64,000 bases of DNA from an uncultured Sphingopyxis sp. Lineage in GTDB: Bacteria > Pseudomonadota > Alphaproteobacteria > Sphingomonadales > Sphingomonadaceae. Both the position numbers and the translations under genes were made by a program. The first letter of the stretch is position 1. The number at the start of each line of letters is the position of its first letter. Below are positions 25,169 through 33,943 of the stretch, piece after piece. The notes beneath the pieces are model-generated. The model did no database searches. It was not told the DNA's origin and was given only the letters and a program-made list of their open reading frames with translations. Location: assembly GCF_900078365.1 (NCBI RefSeq), contig NZ_LT598653.1, positions 3,481,501 through 3,545,500 on the forward strand. The letters run 5' to 3'.

Positions 25169-25684
25169 ATGGCCGACGAGACGAGCCCCGACCTCAACAA
25201 CCCCGCCCTGCAGCCGAACGGCGAAGACACGAGCCCGGCGATCGGCCTGATCTCGCAATATGTGAAGGACCTGTCGTTCGAGAACCCGAACGCGCCCGCC
25301 GTCTATCAGTGGCAGGAAGCGCCGCAGATCGACGTGCAGTTCAACATCGCCGCCGACAATGTCGGCGAGAATCTGTACGAAGTGACGCTGAAAATCGACG
25401 TCACCTCGAAGACCGAGCAGGGCACGAGCTTCGTGATCGACCTCAAATATGCCGGCCTGTTCGGCGTCCGCAACGTCCCCGACGACCAGTTGCAGCCCTT
25501 CTTCCTCGCCGAAGCGCCGCGCATCCTCTTCCCCTTCGCGCGCCGCGTCGTCGCCGATGCGGTGCAGGACGGCGGCTTCCCGCCGCTGCTGCTCGAGCCG
25601 ATCGATTTCCACGGCCTGTTCGCGCAGCAGGTGCAGGCGGCGCAGGCCGAAGCGGCCGGCGAAGTCGCGGTCGGCCAGGCCTGA
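25169..25684 (+). CDS. secB: Protein-export chaperone SecB
   Basis: A 171-residue SecB, a cytosolic homotetramer that keeps preproteins unfolded for SecA. The ISQYVKDLSFENPNAP start of the core, the EVTLKIDVTSK strand and the FFLAEAPRILFPFARRVVAD helix are diagnostic, and the Ala/Gln-rich tail is normal for the group. The ATG giving MADETSPDLNNPALQ is preferred over one 51 bp upstream. Confidence 0.96.
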   Translation: MADETSPDLNNPALQPNGEDTSPAIGLISQYVKDLSFENPNAPAVYQWQEAPQIDVQFNIAADNVGENLYEVTLKIDVTSKTEQGTSFVIDLKYAGLFGVRNVPDDQLQPFFLAEAPRILFPFARRVVADAVQDGGFPPLLLEPIDFHGLFAQQVQAAQAEAAGEVAVGQA

Positions 25685-25710
25685 TTAACTGCTATATGGG
25701 GCGATCATGA

Positions 25711-25912
25711 ATCACCCCCTCCACTTTAGGGGAGGGGCAGTGAGACTTGGTCCGGCGCAGCCGGGCCTTAGTCGAGCGGGGTGGGGGCCATCGGCCTTGC
25801 GCAACCTCGACAGCCCCCACCCCAACCCAGTGTCAGGTAAACCGTCCCCCGGACGGTTTAGGTCATGCCGGGGGCATGACCGACCTGACACTCCTGAAGG
25901 GGAGGGGCTTTA
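25711..25912. repeat. Mosaic palindromic repeat interrupted by a 64-bp three-way-junction element
   Basis: The outer repeat has arms of the CCCCTCC...GGGGAGGGG type and an inner GGTGGGGGCC/GGCCCCCACC-like pair around 25785-25825, resembling the element at 591-719. Its right arm is split by the separate element at 25829-25892. The final GAAGGGGAGGGGCTTT also supplies the purine-rich sequence before the murJ GTG. It occupies nearly all of the secB-murJ gap. Confidence 0.75.
25829..25892. repeat. 64-bp Y-shaped element with perfect terminal repeats
   Basis: The terminal repeats are AGTGTCAGGT and ACCTGACACT, perfect over 10 bp. Between them are two adjacent hairpins: TAAACCGTCC-CCC-GGACGGTTTA (10 bp) and GGTCATGCC-GGG-GGCATGACC (9 bp). 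Only one base (G at 25882) is left unpaired, and one T is shared between stems. The CCC and GGG loops are mutually complementary. I see no second copy in the window. It looks like a small non-autonomous mobile palindrome, but that is inference. Confidence 0.75.
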
Positions 25913-25914
25913 GA

Positions 25915-27492
25915 GTGAGCAGCCTCGTCAAAAGCGTGGGAACGATCGGCGGGCTGACGATGGTCAGCCGCATTTTCGGCTTCGCGCGCGACATGCTGCT
26001 CAGCCGCATTCTCGGCGCGGGCGGCGTCGCCGACGCCTGGCAGCTCGCCTTTCAGCTGCCCAATATCTTCCGCCGCCTGTTCGCCGAGGGCGCGTTCGCC
26101 GCCGCCTTCATCCCGCTGTTCAACCAGCGGATGACGAAAGAGGGCGATCACGGCGAAGCGCGCGCCTTCGCCGACGCGGTGCTCGCGGTGCTGATCCCGA
26201 TCCTGATCGTCTTTTCGGCGCTGCTGCTGATCGTGATGCCGTGGGTGATGGGGCTGTTCGCGAGCGACGCGCTGCAGGCCGACGGCGAAACCTTCGACCT
26301 CGCCGTCCTGATGGCGCGCATCGCCTTTCCCTACCTCGCTTTCATGAGCGTCGCGACCTTGTTCGCGGCGATCCTCAACAGCCTGTCGCGCTTCGCGGCC
26401 GCCGCCGCCGCGCCGATCCTGCTCAACATCTGCCTGATCGGCGCGCTGCTGCTCGGCCTGTTCACTGGCGACAGCAGCGAAGCGTCCAAGGCCGCGACCG
26501 GGCTCTATCTCGCGATCTCGGTTTCGCTTTCGGGCCTGTTCCAGCTCGGCTGGCTCTACTTCTGGATCCGGCGGTCGGGGTTTCGCCCCGCGCTCCGCCG
26601 CCCCCGCCTTTCCGCCGATGTGCGCGAGATGGGGGTGCTGATCCTGCCCGCGGTGTTCGGCGCCGGCGTCTATCAGATCAGCCGCTTCATCGACCTTTTC
26701 TTCATCGCGACGCTGCCCGACAAGAGCATCACCTATCTCGCGATGGCCGACCGGCTCAACCAGCTGCCGCTCGGGATCATCGGCATCGCGCTCGGCACTG
26801 CGATCCTGCCCGCGCTGTCGCGCTTCGTCGCGCAGGACGATCGCGACGGCGCCTCGCGTCTGCAGAGCAATGCGGTCGAGCTGGCGATGCTGCTCACCGT
26901 TCCCGCTGCGGTCGCCTTGTTCGTCGCGGGGCCCGCGATCACCAGCGCCTTCTACGTCGGCGGGCAATATAGCGTCGCCGACGGGCTCGCGACCGGCGCG
27001 GTCGTCGGCGGGCTCGTCGTCGGACTGCCCGCCTATGTGCTGGTCAAGGTGCTCGTCCCCAATTTCTTCGCACGCAAGGATACGCGCACGCCGGTATGGA
27101 CCGCGGCGATTTCGCTGGCGGTCAACATCGCGCTCAACCTGCTGCTGATCCCGCGGCTCGGCATCGTCGGGCTCGCGCTGGCGGGCTCGATCGCCGCCTG
27201 GTGCAACGTCGCGATGCTCTATGCGATCCTGCACCGCAAGGGGCTCTTCCGTCTCACCGGCCAGGTGGCGGGACGAATCGCGCGCATCATCCTCGCCGCG
27301 GCGGCGATGGCGGCGGCGCTCTATTATGCGATTCCCTTGGCGGGCGACGCCTTCATCGGCGGGGTGTTCGAACGGATCGCCGCGCTCGGCGCGCTGGTGG
27401 CGACGGGGGCGATCATATTCTTTGGTTGCGCCTTCCTGTTCGGCGTGGTCAATCGCGACACCGTCGGCCAGCTGCGCCGGCGCAAACTTTAG
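25915..27492 (+). CDS. murJ: Lipid II flippase MurJ (MviN)
   Basis: A 525-residue polytopic protein with about 14 transmembrane helices that flips lipid II across the inner membrane. The N-terminus SVGTIGGLTMVSRIFGFARD, then LPNIFRRLFAEGAFAAAFIP, is the MurJ signature with its conserved Arg residues. The start is GTG; the only good ribosome-binding sequence, GGAGGGG, belongs to the right arm of the palindromic repeat upstream. trpS follows after 20 bp, a common order in this group. Confidence 0.95.
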   Translation: MSSLVKSVGTIGGLTMVSRIFGFARDMLLSRILGAGGVADAWQLAFQLPNIFRRLFAEGAFAAAFIPLFNQRMTKEGDHGEARAFADAVLAVLIPILIVFSALLLIVMPWVMGLFASDALQADGETFDLAVLMARIAFPYLAFMSVATLFAAILNSLSRFAAAAAAPILLNICLIGALLLGLFTGDSSEASKAATGLYLAISVSLSGLFQLGWLYFWIRRSGFRPALRRPRLSADVREMGVLILPAVFGAGVYQISRFIDLFFIATLPDKSITYLAMADRLNQLPLGIIGIALGTAILPALSRFVAQDDRDGASRLQSNAVELAMLLTVPAAVALFVAGPAITSAFYVGGQYSVADGLATGAVVGGLVVGLPAYVLVKVLVPNFFARKDTRTPVWTAAISLAVNIALNLLLIPRLGIVGLALAGSIAAWCNVAMLYAILHRKGLFRLTGQVAGRIARIILAAAAMAAALYYAIPLAGDAFIGGVFERIAALGALVATGAIIFFGCAFLFGVVNRDTVGQLRRRKL

Positions 27493-27512
27493 ATTCAGAC
27501 GGGATTATCGAC

Positions 27513-28520
27513 ATGCGGACGCTATCGGGCATCCAGCCCACCGGAAATTTGCACCTCGGCAATTATCTGGGCGCGATCCGCAACTGGGTGCGCATGCAGG
27601 ACGAGATGGCGGGCGACAAGCTCTATTTCCTCGCCGATCTGCACGCGATCTCGATGCCGCACATCCCCGCCGAGCTCACCGCCAACACGCGCGCGATGAC
27701 CGCCGCGCTCGTCGCGTGCGGGATCGACACCGACCGCTCGATCCTCTTCAACCAGGCGCGCGTTCCGGCGCATGCCGAACTGCAATGGCTGCTGAACGGC
27801 ACCGCACGGCTCGGCTGGCTCAACCGCATGACGCAGTTCAAGGACAAGTCGGGCAAGAATCGCGAAAGCGCGTCGGCGGCGCTCTATACCTATCCCGTGC
27901 TGCAGGCGGCCGACGTGCTGCTCTATCAGACGACGCACGTTCCCGTGGGCGAGGACCAGAAGCAGCATCTCGAGCTGGCGCGCGACGTCGCGCAGAAGTT
28001 CAACAACGACTATGCCAGCGAGGACAAGCCGGTGTTCACGCTGCCCGAGCCGATCATCCCGGCGGGCATGGCGCGCATCATGAGCCTGCGCGACGGCGCC
28101 GCGAAAATGTCGAAGTCCGACCCGTCGGACATGAGCCGCATCAACCTGACCGACGACGCCGACACGATGATGCAAAAGGTCCGCAAGGCGAAGACCGATC
28201 CCGAGGTGCTGCCGTCCGAAGCCGCGGGGCTCGAAGGACGCCCCGAGGCGCGCAACCTTGTCGGCATCTATGCCGCGCTCGCCGACACGAGCGTCGATGC
28301 GGTGCTGCGCGACCATGCGGGGCAAGGGTTCGGGGCGTTCAAGCCCGCGCTCGGCGAACTGCTGATCGAAAAACTCGCGCCGATCAACGCGCGCTTCGTC
28401 GCGCTGAAGGACGATGCCGCGGCGCTCGACGCGATCCTCGACAAGGGTGCCGAAAAGGCACGCGCGCTCGCCAAGCCGACGCTCGACGCGGCCTATGCCG
28501 CATTGGGGCTCTGCCGCTAG
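27513..28520 (+). CDS. trpS: Tryptophanyl-tRNA synthetase
   Basis: A 335-residue class I aminoacyl-tRNA synthetase that charges tRNA-Trp. The HIGH-type motif is NLHLGNYLGA after SGIQPTG, and the KMSKS motif is intact in AAKMSKSDPSDMSRI. The PVGEDQKQHLELARD segment is typical of bacterial TrpRS. Length is normal. It probably shares a transcript with murJ. Confidence 0.97.
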   Translation: MRTLSGIQPTGNLHLGNYLGAIRNWVRMQDEMAGDKLYFLADLHAISMPHIPAELTANTRAMTAALVACGIDTDRSILFNQARVPAHAELQWLLNGTARLGWLNRMTQFKDKSGKNRESASAALYTYPVLQAADVLLYQTTHVPVGEDQKQHLELARDVAQKFNNDYASEDKPVFTLPEPIIPAGMARIMSLRDGAAKMSKSDPSDMSRINLTDDADTMMQKVRKAKTDPEVLPSEAAGLEGRPEARNLVGIYAALADTSVDAVLRDHAGQGFGAFKPALGELLIEKLAPINARFVALKDDAAALDAILDKGAEKARALAKPTLDAAYAALGLCR

Positions 28521-28543
28521 CCGCTGATCATTTTTGACTGAAT

Positions 28544-28571
28544 CGTCACCCGGCGAAGGCCGGGATGACGA
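28544..28571. repeat. REP-like palindrome (ACCCGGCGAAGGCCGGG type)
   Basis: CGTCACCCGGC and GCCGGGATGACG form a short hairpin 24 bp after the trpS stop. It belongs to the same class as the copies near 13.65 and 33.3 kb and may serve as a 3' end structure for murJ-trpS. Confidence 0.78.
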
Positions 28572-28796
28572 GATTAGAAGGCGGTGTTTCTGTCTAGCCC
28601 GATCACGCTCTAACGTCGCGCCCGTTCGAGCGCTGTTTGGCAAGCGGAATTTCTTGTTTTTGTGTTTCCTTTCCCCATATCAGGGTCTGGAACGTCCGTG
28701 CGACGAAACGGGTTCAACCAAGGTTAAGTCGCGTCGGCATAGTCTATGGTATGAAGGCGCGGCATGACCGCGCACCCGAATCACGGAGCCAAGACG

Positions 28797-29489
28797 ATGA
28801 GCAAGATCAACTTCCGGCGGCTGGGCCTTGCCGCCATGACGGGCGCGGCGCTGGCGCTGGCTGGCTGCGCGACGCCGTTCAAGGCCGATGTCGCGCGCTT
28901 CCAGTCGCAGCTTCCCGCCCCGCAGGGCCAGAGCTTCGTCGTCGAGGCGAGCGATCCCGCGCTGCAGGGCGGCATCGAGTTCGGCCAATATGCCAATATC
29001 GTCGCGGGTGAGTTGACGCGCTATGGTTATCGCCCCGCGGCGAACGGCGAACGCGCCGACCTGATCGTCCGCATGGATTATGGCGTCGACAAGGGCCGCG
29101 AGCGCGTCGTGTCGAGCCCCGGCTTCGGCGATCCCTGGTACGGCGGCGGCTGGTACGGGCGCGGCTTTTATCGCCCCGTGATCGTCACGGGGCGCGGCGG
29201 GCGCCGCTATGTCTATGGCTATCGCGACCCCTTCCTGTGGGGCGGTTTCGGACCCGGCTGGGGCTATAACGACGTGTCGAGCTACACCGTCTACACCAGC
29301 GGCCTCAAGCTGGAGATCGACCGCGCCGCCGACGGCTCGCGGCTGTTCGAAGGTCACGCCGAGGCGCAGTCGCGCGACAATAATCTGCAAACGCTCGTCC
29401 CCAACCTCGTCGAGGCGATGTTCACCGGCTTCCCGGGCAATTCGGGCGAGCGGGTACGGATCACGGTCGCACCGCCCGAAAAGGGCTGA
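28797..29489 (+). CDS. DUF4136 family lipoprotein
   Basis: A 230-residue predicted lipoprotein with lipobox ALAGC at about residues 19-24. The DUF4136 pattern is visible: an N-terminal FVVEASDPALQGGIEFGQYANIV, a strand with ADLIVRMDYGV, a Gly/Tyr/Trp-rich insert (WYGGGWYGRGFYRP), and the closing YTSGLKLEIDRAADGSRLFEG with a helix QTLVPNLVEAMF. GGAG lies 8 bases before the chosen ATG. It is monocistronic and ends with a terminator hairpin. Its role is unknown. Confidence 0.82.
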   Translation: MSKINFRRLGLAAMTGAALALAGCATPFKADVARFQSQLPAPQGQSFVVEASDPALQGGIEFGQYANIVAGELTRYGYRPAANGERADLIVRMDYGVDKGRERVVSSPGFGDPWYGGGWYGRGFYRPVIVTGRGGRRYVYGYRDPFLWGGFGPGWGYNDVSSYTVYTSGLKLEIDRAADGSRLFEGHAEAQSRDNNLQTLVPNLVEAMFTGFPGNSGERVRITVAPPEKG

Positions 29490-29512
29490 GCGATTTAAAG
29501 GTCGGAAAAACG

Positions 29513-29553
29513 AATGGCCCGCCATCCGGAAGGACGGCGAGCCATTTTAGTTT
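29513..29553 (+). terminator. Intrinsic-like terminator after the DUF4136 gene
   Basis: AATGGCCCGCCATCC and GGACGGCGAGCCATT pair around GGAA with two mismatches, followed by TTAGTTT. The short T-run makes it a moderate terminator. Confidence 0.65.
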
Positions 29554-29610
29554 GAATACAGCTATCGTCGGCTTGCGGCCGCTTTCGGCCGGTAGCGGAC
29601 CTATGTTTCA

Positions 29611-29689
29611 TCGTCACCCCGGACTTGATCCGGGGTCCATTCACGCAGCGTGGAAAGAATGGATCCCGGATCAAGTCCGGGATGACGAA
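29611..29689. repeat. Paired REP-like palindromes (GGACTTGATCC type)
   Basis: The left arm TCGTCACCCCGGACTTGATC and the right arm GATCAAGTCCGGGATGACGA are inverted copies, extended inward by GGTCCATTC and GAATGGATC. Each arm is also a hairpin. The 425-bp gap 29490-29914 between the DUF4136 and tldD genes holds a terminator, this element, the next repeat and no gene. Confidence 0.82.
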
Positions 29690-29720
29690 TGCCTGAGACC
29701 GGCCGATTGCAGCCTCTTAC

Positions 29721-29804
29721 ATCGTCACCCCCGCGAAAGCGGGGACCCAGAGCGCGCGTAGGCTGATCCTGCACTGGGTTCCCGCTTTCGCGGGAATGAC
29801 GAAT
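29721..29804. repeat. Inverted repeat (CCCCGCGAAAGCGGGG type)
   Basis: ATCGTCACCCCCGCGAAAGC and GCTTTCGCGGGAATGACGAA are inverted arms, extended by ACCCAG and CTGGGT. It lies 31 bp after the previous repeat but has a different core, so the two arrived separately or represent two families. tldD begins 110 bp later. Confidence 0.82.
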
Positions 29805-29914
29805 GTGGGGAAAGGCAACTTCCCATCCCAAAGCCGACATCCGAGCGCCCCCGGACAATCGGCCCACGACGAACTAGCCTTTGCGCGGATGACCCGCGCC
29901 CCTATATCGGCGCA

Positions 29915-31357
29915 ATGACAAGCCCCACCGATCCCCGCCGCTTCCTCTATCGCGCCGATGCGCTCGACCCCGATCTGGCGCAGAAGCTCGCGCGCGAAGC
30001 CCTGGCGAAGGCCGACGATGGCGAGCTTTACCTGCAATATCGCGCGACCGAGAGCTTCGGCTTCGACGACGGCCGTCTCAAGACCGCCGATTATTCGACC
30101 GACGCCGGCTTTGGCCTGCGCGCCGTGTCGGGCGAGATGACGGGCTTTGCACACGCCAGCGACATCAGCGCCGGCGCGATCCGCCGCGCCGCCGAGACGC
30201 TCGCCTTGCTCGATCCCGCGACGCAGGCCCCCGCCGGCCCGCCGCCGCGCACCAACCGCCACCTCTATGACGAGGCGAATCCGCTCGACCTCGTCCCCTT
30301 CGCGAAGAAGGTCGAGCTTTGCCAGAAGGTCGATGCCGCCGCCCGCGCGCGCGATCCGCGCGTCGTCCAGGTATCGGTCGCGCTCGCGGGGAGCTGGTCG
30401 GTGGTCGAGATCGTCCGCGCCGACGGCTTCCTCGCGACCGACATCCGCCCACTCGTCCGTTTGAACGTCTCGATCGTCGTCGAGGAGAACGGGCGGCGCG
30501 AGAGCGGCTATTTCGGCCTCGGCGGCCGCTATATGTACGATCATCTGTTCGAGGAGGCGCAGTGGAACCGCGCGATCGACGCGGCGCTGGACCAGGCGCT
30601 CGTCAACCTGCGCGCGGTCGACGCCCCCGCCGGCGAGTTCACCGTGCTGCTCGGCCCCGGCTGGCCCGGCGTGCTGCTCCACGAAGCCGTCGGCCATGGG
30701 CTCGAAGGCGATTTCAACCGCAAGGGCACCAGCGCCTTTTCGGGCCGGATCGGCGAACGCGTCGCGGCGCCGGGCGTCACGGTGGTCGACGACGGCGCGA
30801 TGGATAGCCCGGTCGGCGGCGGCCGCCGCGGCTCGCTCAGCATCGACGACGAAGGCACGCCCACCGGCGAGACGGTGCTGATCGAGGACGGCATATTGAA
30901 GGGCTATATGCAGGACCGCCTCAACGCGCGCCTGATGGGGGTCGAACCCACCGGCAACGGGCGCCGCGAGAGTTTCGCGCACGCGCCGATGCCGCGGATG
31001 ACCAACACCTTCATGCGCGGCGGAGGCGACGATCCCGCCGAACTGCTGTCGCGCGTCAAGAACGGCATCTTCGCCAAAAGCTTCGGCGGCGGCCAGGTCG
31101 ACATCGTGTCGGGCAAGTTCGTCTTCTCCTGCACCGAGGCGTACAAGATCGAGAATGGCAAATTGGGCGACTCGATCAAGGGCGCGACGCTGATCGGCGA
31201 CGGGCCGAGCGTGCTGACGAAGGTCACCGGCATCGGGGACGACATGGCGATCGACGAGGGCATCGGTATCTGCGGCAAGGCGGGCCAAAGCGTCCCCGCG
31301 GGGGTCGGCCAGCCGACTTTGCTCGTCAGCGGGCTGACGGTGGGCGGGACGGCGTAG
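29915..31357 (+). CDS. tldD: Metalloprotease TldD
   Basis: A 480-residue subunit of the TldD/TldE (PmbA) zinc protease, which processes microcin-type peptides and unfolded helical peptides in the cytosol. The zinc motif HEAVGHGLEGD near residue 255 (HExxxH) marks the catalytic TldD chain rather than the inactive TldE partner. The C-terminal half includes NTFMRGGGDDPAEL and a Cys-containing FVFSCTEAYKIE. The partner gene is not in the window. Confidence 0.95.
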   Translation: MTSPTDPRRFLYRADALDPDLAQKLAREALAKADDGELYLQYRATESFGFDDGRLKTADYSTDAGFGLRAVSGEMTGFAHASDISAGAIRRAAETLALLDPATQAPAGPPPRTNRHLYDEANPLDLVPFAKKVELCQKVDAAARARDPRVVQVSVALAGSWSVVEIVRADGFLATDIRPLVRLNVSIVVEENGRRESGYFGLGGRYMYDHLFEEAQWNRAIDAALDQALVNLRAVDAPAGEFTVLLGPGWPGVLLHEAVGHGLEGDFNRKGTSAFSGRIGERVAAPGVTVVDDGAMDSPVGGGRRGSLSIDDEGTPTGETVLIEDGILKGYMQDRLNARLMGVEPTGNGRRESFAHAPMPRMTNTFMRGGGDDPAELLSRVKNGIFAKSFGGGQVDIVSGKFVFSCTEAYKIENGKLGDSIKGATLIGDGPSVLTKVTGIGDDMAIDEGIGICGKAGQSVPAGVGQPTLLVSGLTVGGTA

Positions 31358-31492
31358 CTGCGCCACCTTCGTTTTGCCGCTGTGATCCCGCTCACTTGGC
31401 GAACCCCCTTCGCGCGCATATAGCAAGGTCAAACAGAAACAAGAATCGGTCGCATCATCCGCGGGGGCATTCTCCGCAACAGGGAGGGATTT

Positions 31493-32728
31493 ATGCGTTC
31501 GAGTCTGCGTTTCGTTTCCGCGGCGGCCATCGCCGCGATGCTCGCCGCCGTTCCGGGGTCGGCGCAAAGGACCACCGGCCCCAAGGAACGCTATGAAATG
31601 GACGTCGCGACCGCGTCGGGCTTTGCCGCCATGGCCGCGGGCGGGCGCAAGCCCGGCGTCGGCGGGGTGATGGGGATGATGTTCGGCGGCGGTCCCGACA
31701 ATCAGGTCGCGCGCACGATCGAACTGCGGCTGGGGTCGAACCAGCCCCCGACACAGCCGCCCGTCCGCGGCGACCATTATCTCCAGCCGCAGGCGAAGCT
31801 CGGCGTGTCGCTGCCGCTCTGGGGGCCCGAGCCCGGCAAGCCCCGCCCGCGCGAGGACGGCAACGAGATGCCCGGCAATTTCGAGCGGCCCAAGGGCCGT
31901 CTGCTGCTGTTCTGGGGCTGCGGCGCCAAGGCCGGGCCGGGGCAGCCCGTGGTGATCGATTTCGCGAAGGTCGCCGCCGGACAGATGCCGCCGAATCTTT
32001 TCACCTCGACCGTCCCGCGCATCCGCGAGGTGATGGCGTCGAACAGCGCCTCCTACGCCGGCTGGCCGAACGGCAAGTCGTCGAAGGCGGTGCCGAAGGA
32101 CAGCTCGCTGCTCGGCGCGCACCGCATCGCGAGCAATGCCGGGCCGGAAATCAATTTCACGCTGGCGCAGGATTATATGCCCGCGCTGACCGCCTCGACC
32201 GCGCCGCAGGGCGACGGGTCGGTGATGGTCCGGTGGAACCAGCCCCAGGGCGCGACGGGCTATGTCGCCTGGGCCTTCGGCGGGATGGACCGTGGCGGCG
32301 CGGGCGGCGACATGGTGTGGTGGACGAGCAGCAACGCCCGCGAATTCGGCGGCGGCCTCTGGGACTGGCTGCCGCCCGCGACGGTCGCGAAACTGGTCGC
32401 GCAAAGGATCGTGATGCCGCCGTCGCAGACAAGCTGCCAGATCCCCGCCGAGGTCAAGCAGGCATCGGGCGAGATGATGTTCGGCAATCTCAACGCCTTC
32501 GGGCCCGAAGCCAATTTCTCCTATCCGCCGAAGCCCGCCGGCAAGGCGGTGTGGAACATCGACTGGACCGCGAAAGTGCGCTTCCGCTCGCACACGATGC
32601 TGATGATCGGCGCCGATTTCGGCGGCAGGGGCGGCAGGGCGGGCGGAGAAGAGGCCTCCGCCGAAAAGCCGAAGAAAAAGAAGTGCAAGGGCCCGTTCGG
32701 CATCCCGCTTCCCGATGGAGCCTGCTGA
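31493..32728 (+). CDS. Secreted protein of unknown function, sphingomonad-type
   Basis: A 411-residue protein with a Sec signal peptide (MRSSLRFVSAAAIAAMLAAVPGSAQ). The mature chain has a Gly/Met-rich start (VGGVMGMMFGGGPDNQ), a RPKGRLLLFWGCG strand, two fibronectin-like stretches (VMVRWNQPQGATGYVAWAF), a WWTSSNAREFGGGLWDWL segment and a C-terminal KKKKCKGPFGIPLPDGAC tail with two Cys. AGGGAGG gives a strong ribosome site. I recognise no characterised family; it is intact and probably periplasmic. Confidence 0.72.
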   Translation: MRSSLRFVSAAAIAAMLAAVPGSAQRTTGPKERYEMDVATASGFAAMAAGGRKPGVGGVMGMMFGGGPDNQVARTIELRLGSNQPPTQPPVRGDHYLQPQAKLGVSLPLWGPEPGKPRPREDGNEMPGNFERPKGRLLLFWGCGAKAGPGQPVVIDFAKVAAGQMPPNLFTSTVPRIREVMASNSASYAGWPNGKSSKAVPKDSSLLGAHRIASNAGPEINFTLAQDYMPALTASTAPQGDGSVMVRWNQPQGATGYVAWAFGGMDRGGAGGDMVWWTSSNAREFGGGLWDWLPPATVAKLVAQRIVMPPSQTSCQIPAEVKQASGEMMFGNLNAFGPEANFSYPPKPAGKAVWNIDWTAKVRFRSHTMLMIGADFGGRGGRAGGEEASAEKPKKKKCKGPFGIPLPDGAC

Positions 32729-32809
32729 CAAGGGGCGAGTCAGCCCCTGTTCACGCATGAACGCGTAAAAAAGCGCCGGGTAGGCTATGATGAAGACAGG
32801 AGTCGAACC

Positions 32810-33211
32810 ATGCGTCACCTCATCCCGGCGCTCATTGCCGTGGCGGCCATAGCCGCCGCTCCCGCCGCCACCGCGCGCGAAAAGCTCGAACCCGAAGCCG
32901 AACTTGCCAAGCTGCTCGAAGGCCGCGTCGCGGGCGAGCCCCAGGACTGTATCCCGCTGTCGACCGCGCGCAGTTCGCAGATCATCGACAGGACCGCGAT
33001 CGTCTACAAGGTCGGAAGCACCTATTGGGTCAACCGGCCGAAAGGCGGCGCCGAATCGCTCGACGACGACGATATTCTCGTCCTCAAGACGACGGGCAGC
33101 CAGCTGTGCAGCATCGACACGCTCGAACTGCACGACCGGACGAGCCATATGTATAGCGGCTTCGTCTCGCTCGGCGAATTCGTTCCCTATCGGAAAGCGA
33201 AGGCGGATTGA
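32810..33211 (+). CDS. Small secreted protein, unknown function
   Basis: A 133-residue protein with a signal peptide (MRHLIPALIAVAAIAAAPAATA). The mature part has EPQDCIPLSTARSSQIIDRTAIVYKVG, a WVNRPKGGAESLD turn and SQLCSIDTLELHD, so two Cys may form a disulfide. The layout recalls the small DUF6491-like periplasmic proteins, but I cannot confirm that. GACAGGAG precedes the ATG. No operon partner is obvious. Confidence 0.72.
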   Translation: MRHLIPALIAVAAIAAAPAATAREKLEPEAELAKLLEGRVAGEPQDCIPLSTARSSQIIDRTAIVYKVGSTYWVNRPKGGAESLDDDDILVLKTTGSQLCSIDTLELHDRTSHMYSGFVSLGEFVPYRKAKAD

Positions 33212-33249
33212 ATCCAGCGCGGTTGCGCGCCGTTCGATCCCGGTTACAT

Positions 33250-33329
33250 TCGTCATCCCGGCGCAGGCCGGGATCTCGCCGGTGCGGGATAACGCGAGGT
33301 CGAGATCCCGGCCTGCGCCGGGATGACGT
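33250..33329. repeat. Inverted repeat (CCCGGCGCAGGCCGGG type)
   Basis: TTCGTCATCCCGGCGCAGGC and GCCTGCGCCGGGATGACGTT are near-perfect arms, with CGGGATCTCG and CGAGATCCCG continuing inward. It lies just 20 bp before the DUF924 start, so it forms part of that gene's leader. Confidence 0.82.
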
Positions 33330-33348
33330 TTTACAGGGAACGAAGATT

Positions 33349-33915
33349 TTGGCTGAAAATGAAAATGTTCCCCCCGCCGACTGGGCGCAGCAATTGCTCG
33401 CCTTCTGGTTCGACGACCATGGCATGGACGACTGGTACGGCGGCGGCCCCGATTTCGACGCCGAGGTCCGCGAGCTAGCCGAGGGCTGGCACGAAGTCCT
33501 CCGCTCGCAGCCCGCCGAGGCTTTCCTGACCGATCCCGACACCGCGCTCGCGGCGACGATCCTGTTCGACCAGGTGCCGCGCAACATCTATCGCGGCCAC
33601 GCCGACGCCTTCGCGACCGACAGCCTTGCCCGCGCGATCGCGCGCGGCATCGTCGCGCGCGGCTGGCACGAGGATTGGCCCGACGAGCGCCGCCAGTTCG
33701 CCTGCCTGCCCTTTCAGCACAGCGAGGATCTCGCGGACCAGCGCGAATCGCTGCGCCTGTTCGCGGCGTTCGACGATCCGATGTTCCAGGATTATGCGCA
33801 GAAACATTTCGATATCGTCGACCGCTTCGGTCGCTTCCCGCACCGCAACGAAGCACTCGGCCGCGCGACCCGTGCCGACGAGGAAGCGGCGATAGAAGAG
33901 GGCAAGAATTGGTGA
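33349..33915 (+). CDS. DUF924 family protein
   Basis: A 188-residue all-helical cytosolic protein. The family features are the N-terminal LLAFWFDDHGMDDWYGGGP, LFDQVPRNIYRG and the FACLPFQHSEDLADQ segment. The reading frame has no ATG at the right place; a TTG preceded by AGGGAACGAAG is the best start. The upstream in-frame region lies in the palindromic repeat. The PPOX-fold gene follows after 28 bp. The function of the family is unknown. Confidence 0.87.
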   Translation: MAENENVPPADWAQQLLAFWFDDHGMDDWYGGGPDFDAEVRELAEGWHEVLRSQPAEAFLTDPDTALAATILFDQVPRNIYRGHADAFATDSLARAIARGIVARGWHEDWPDERRQFACLPFQHSEDLADQRESLRLFAAFDDPMFQDYAQKHFDIVDRFGRFPHRNEALGRATRADEEAAIEEGKNW

Positions 33916-33943
33916 TAGGGCGGGCGCGAACCGGAGAGCAGCC

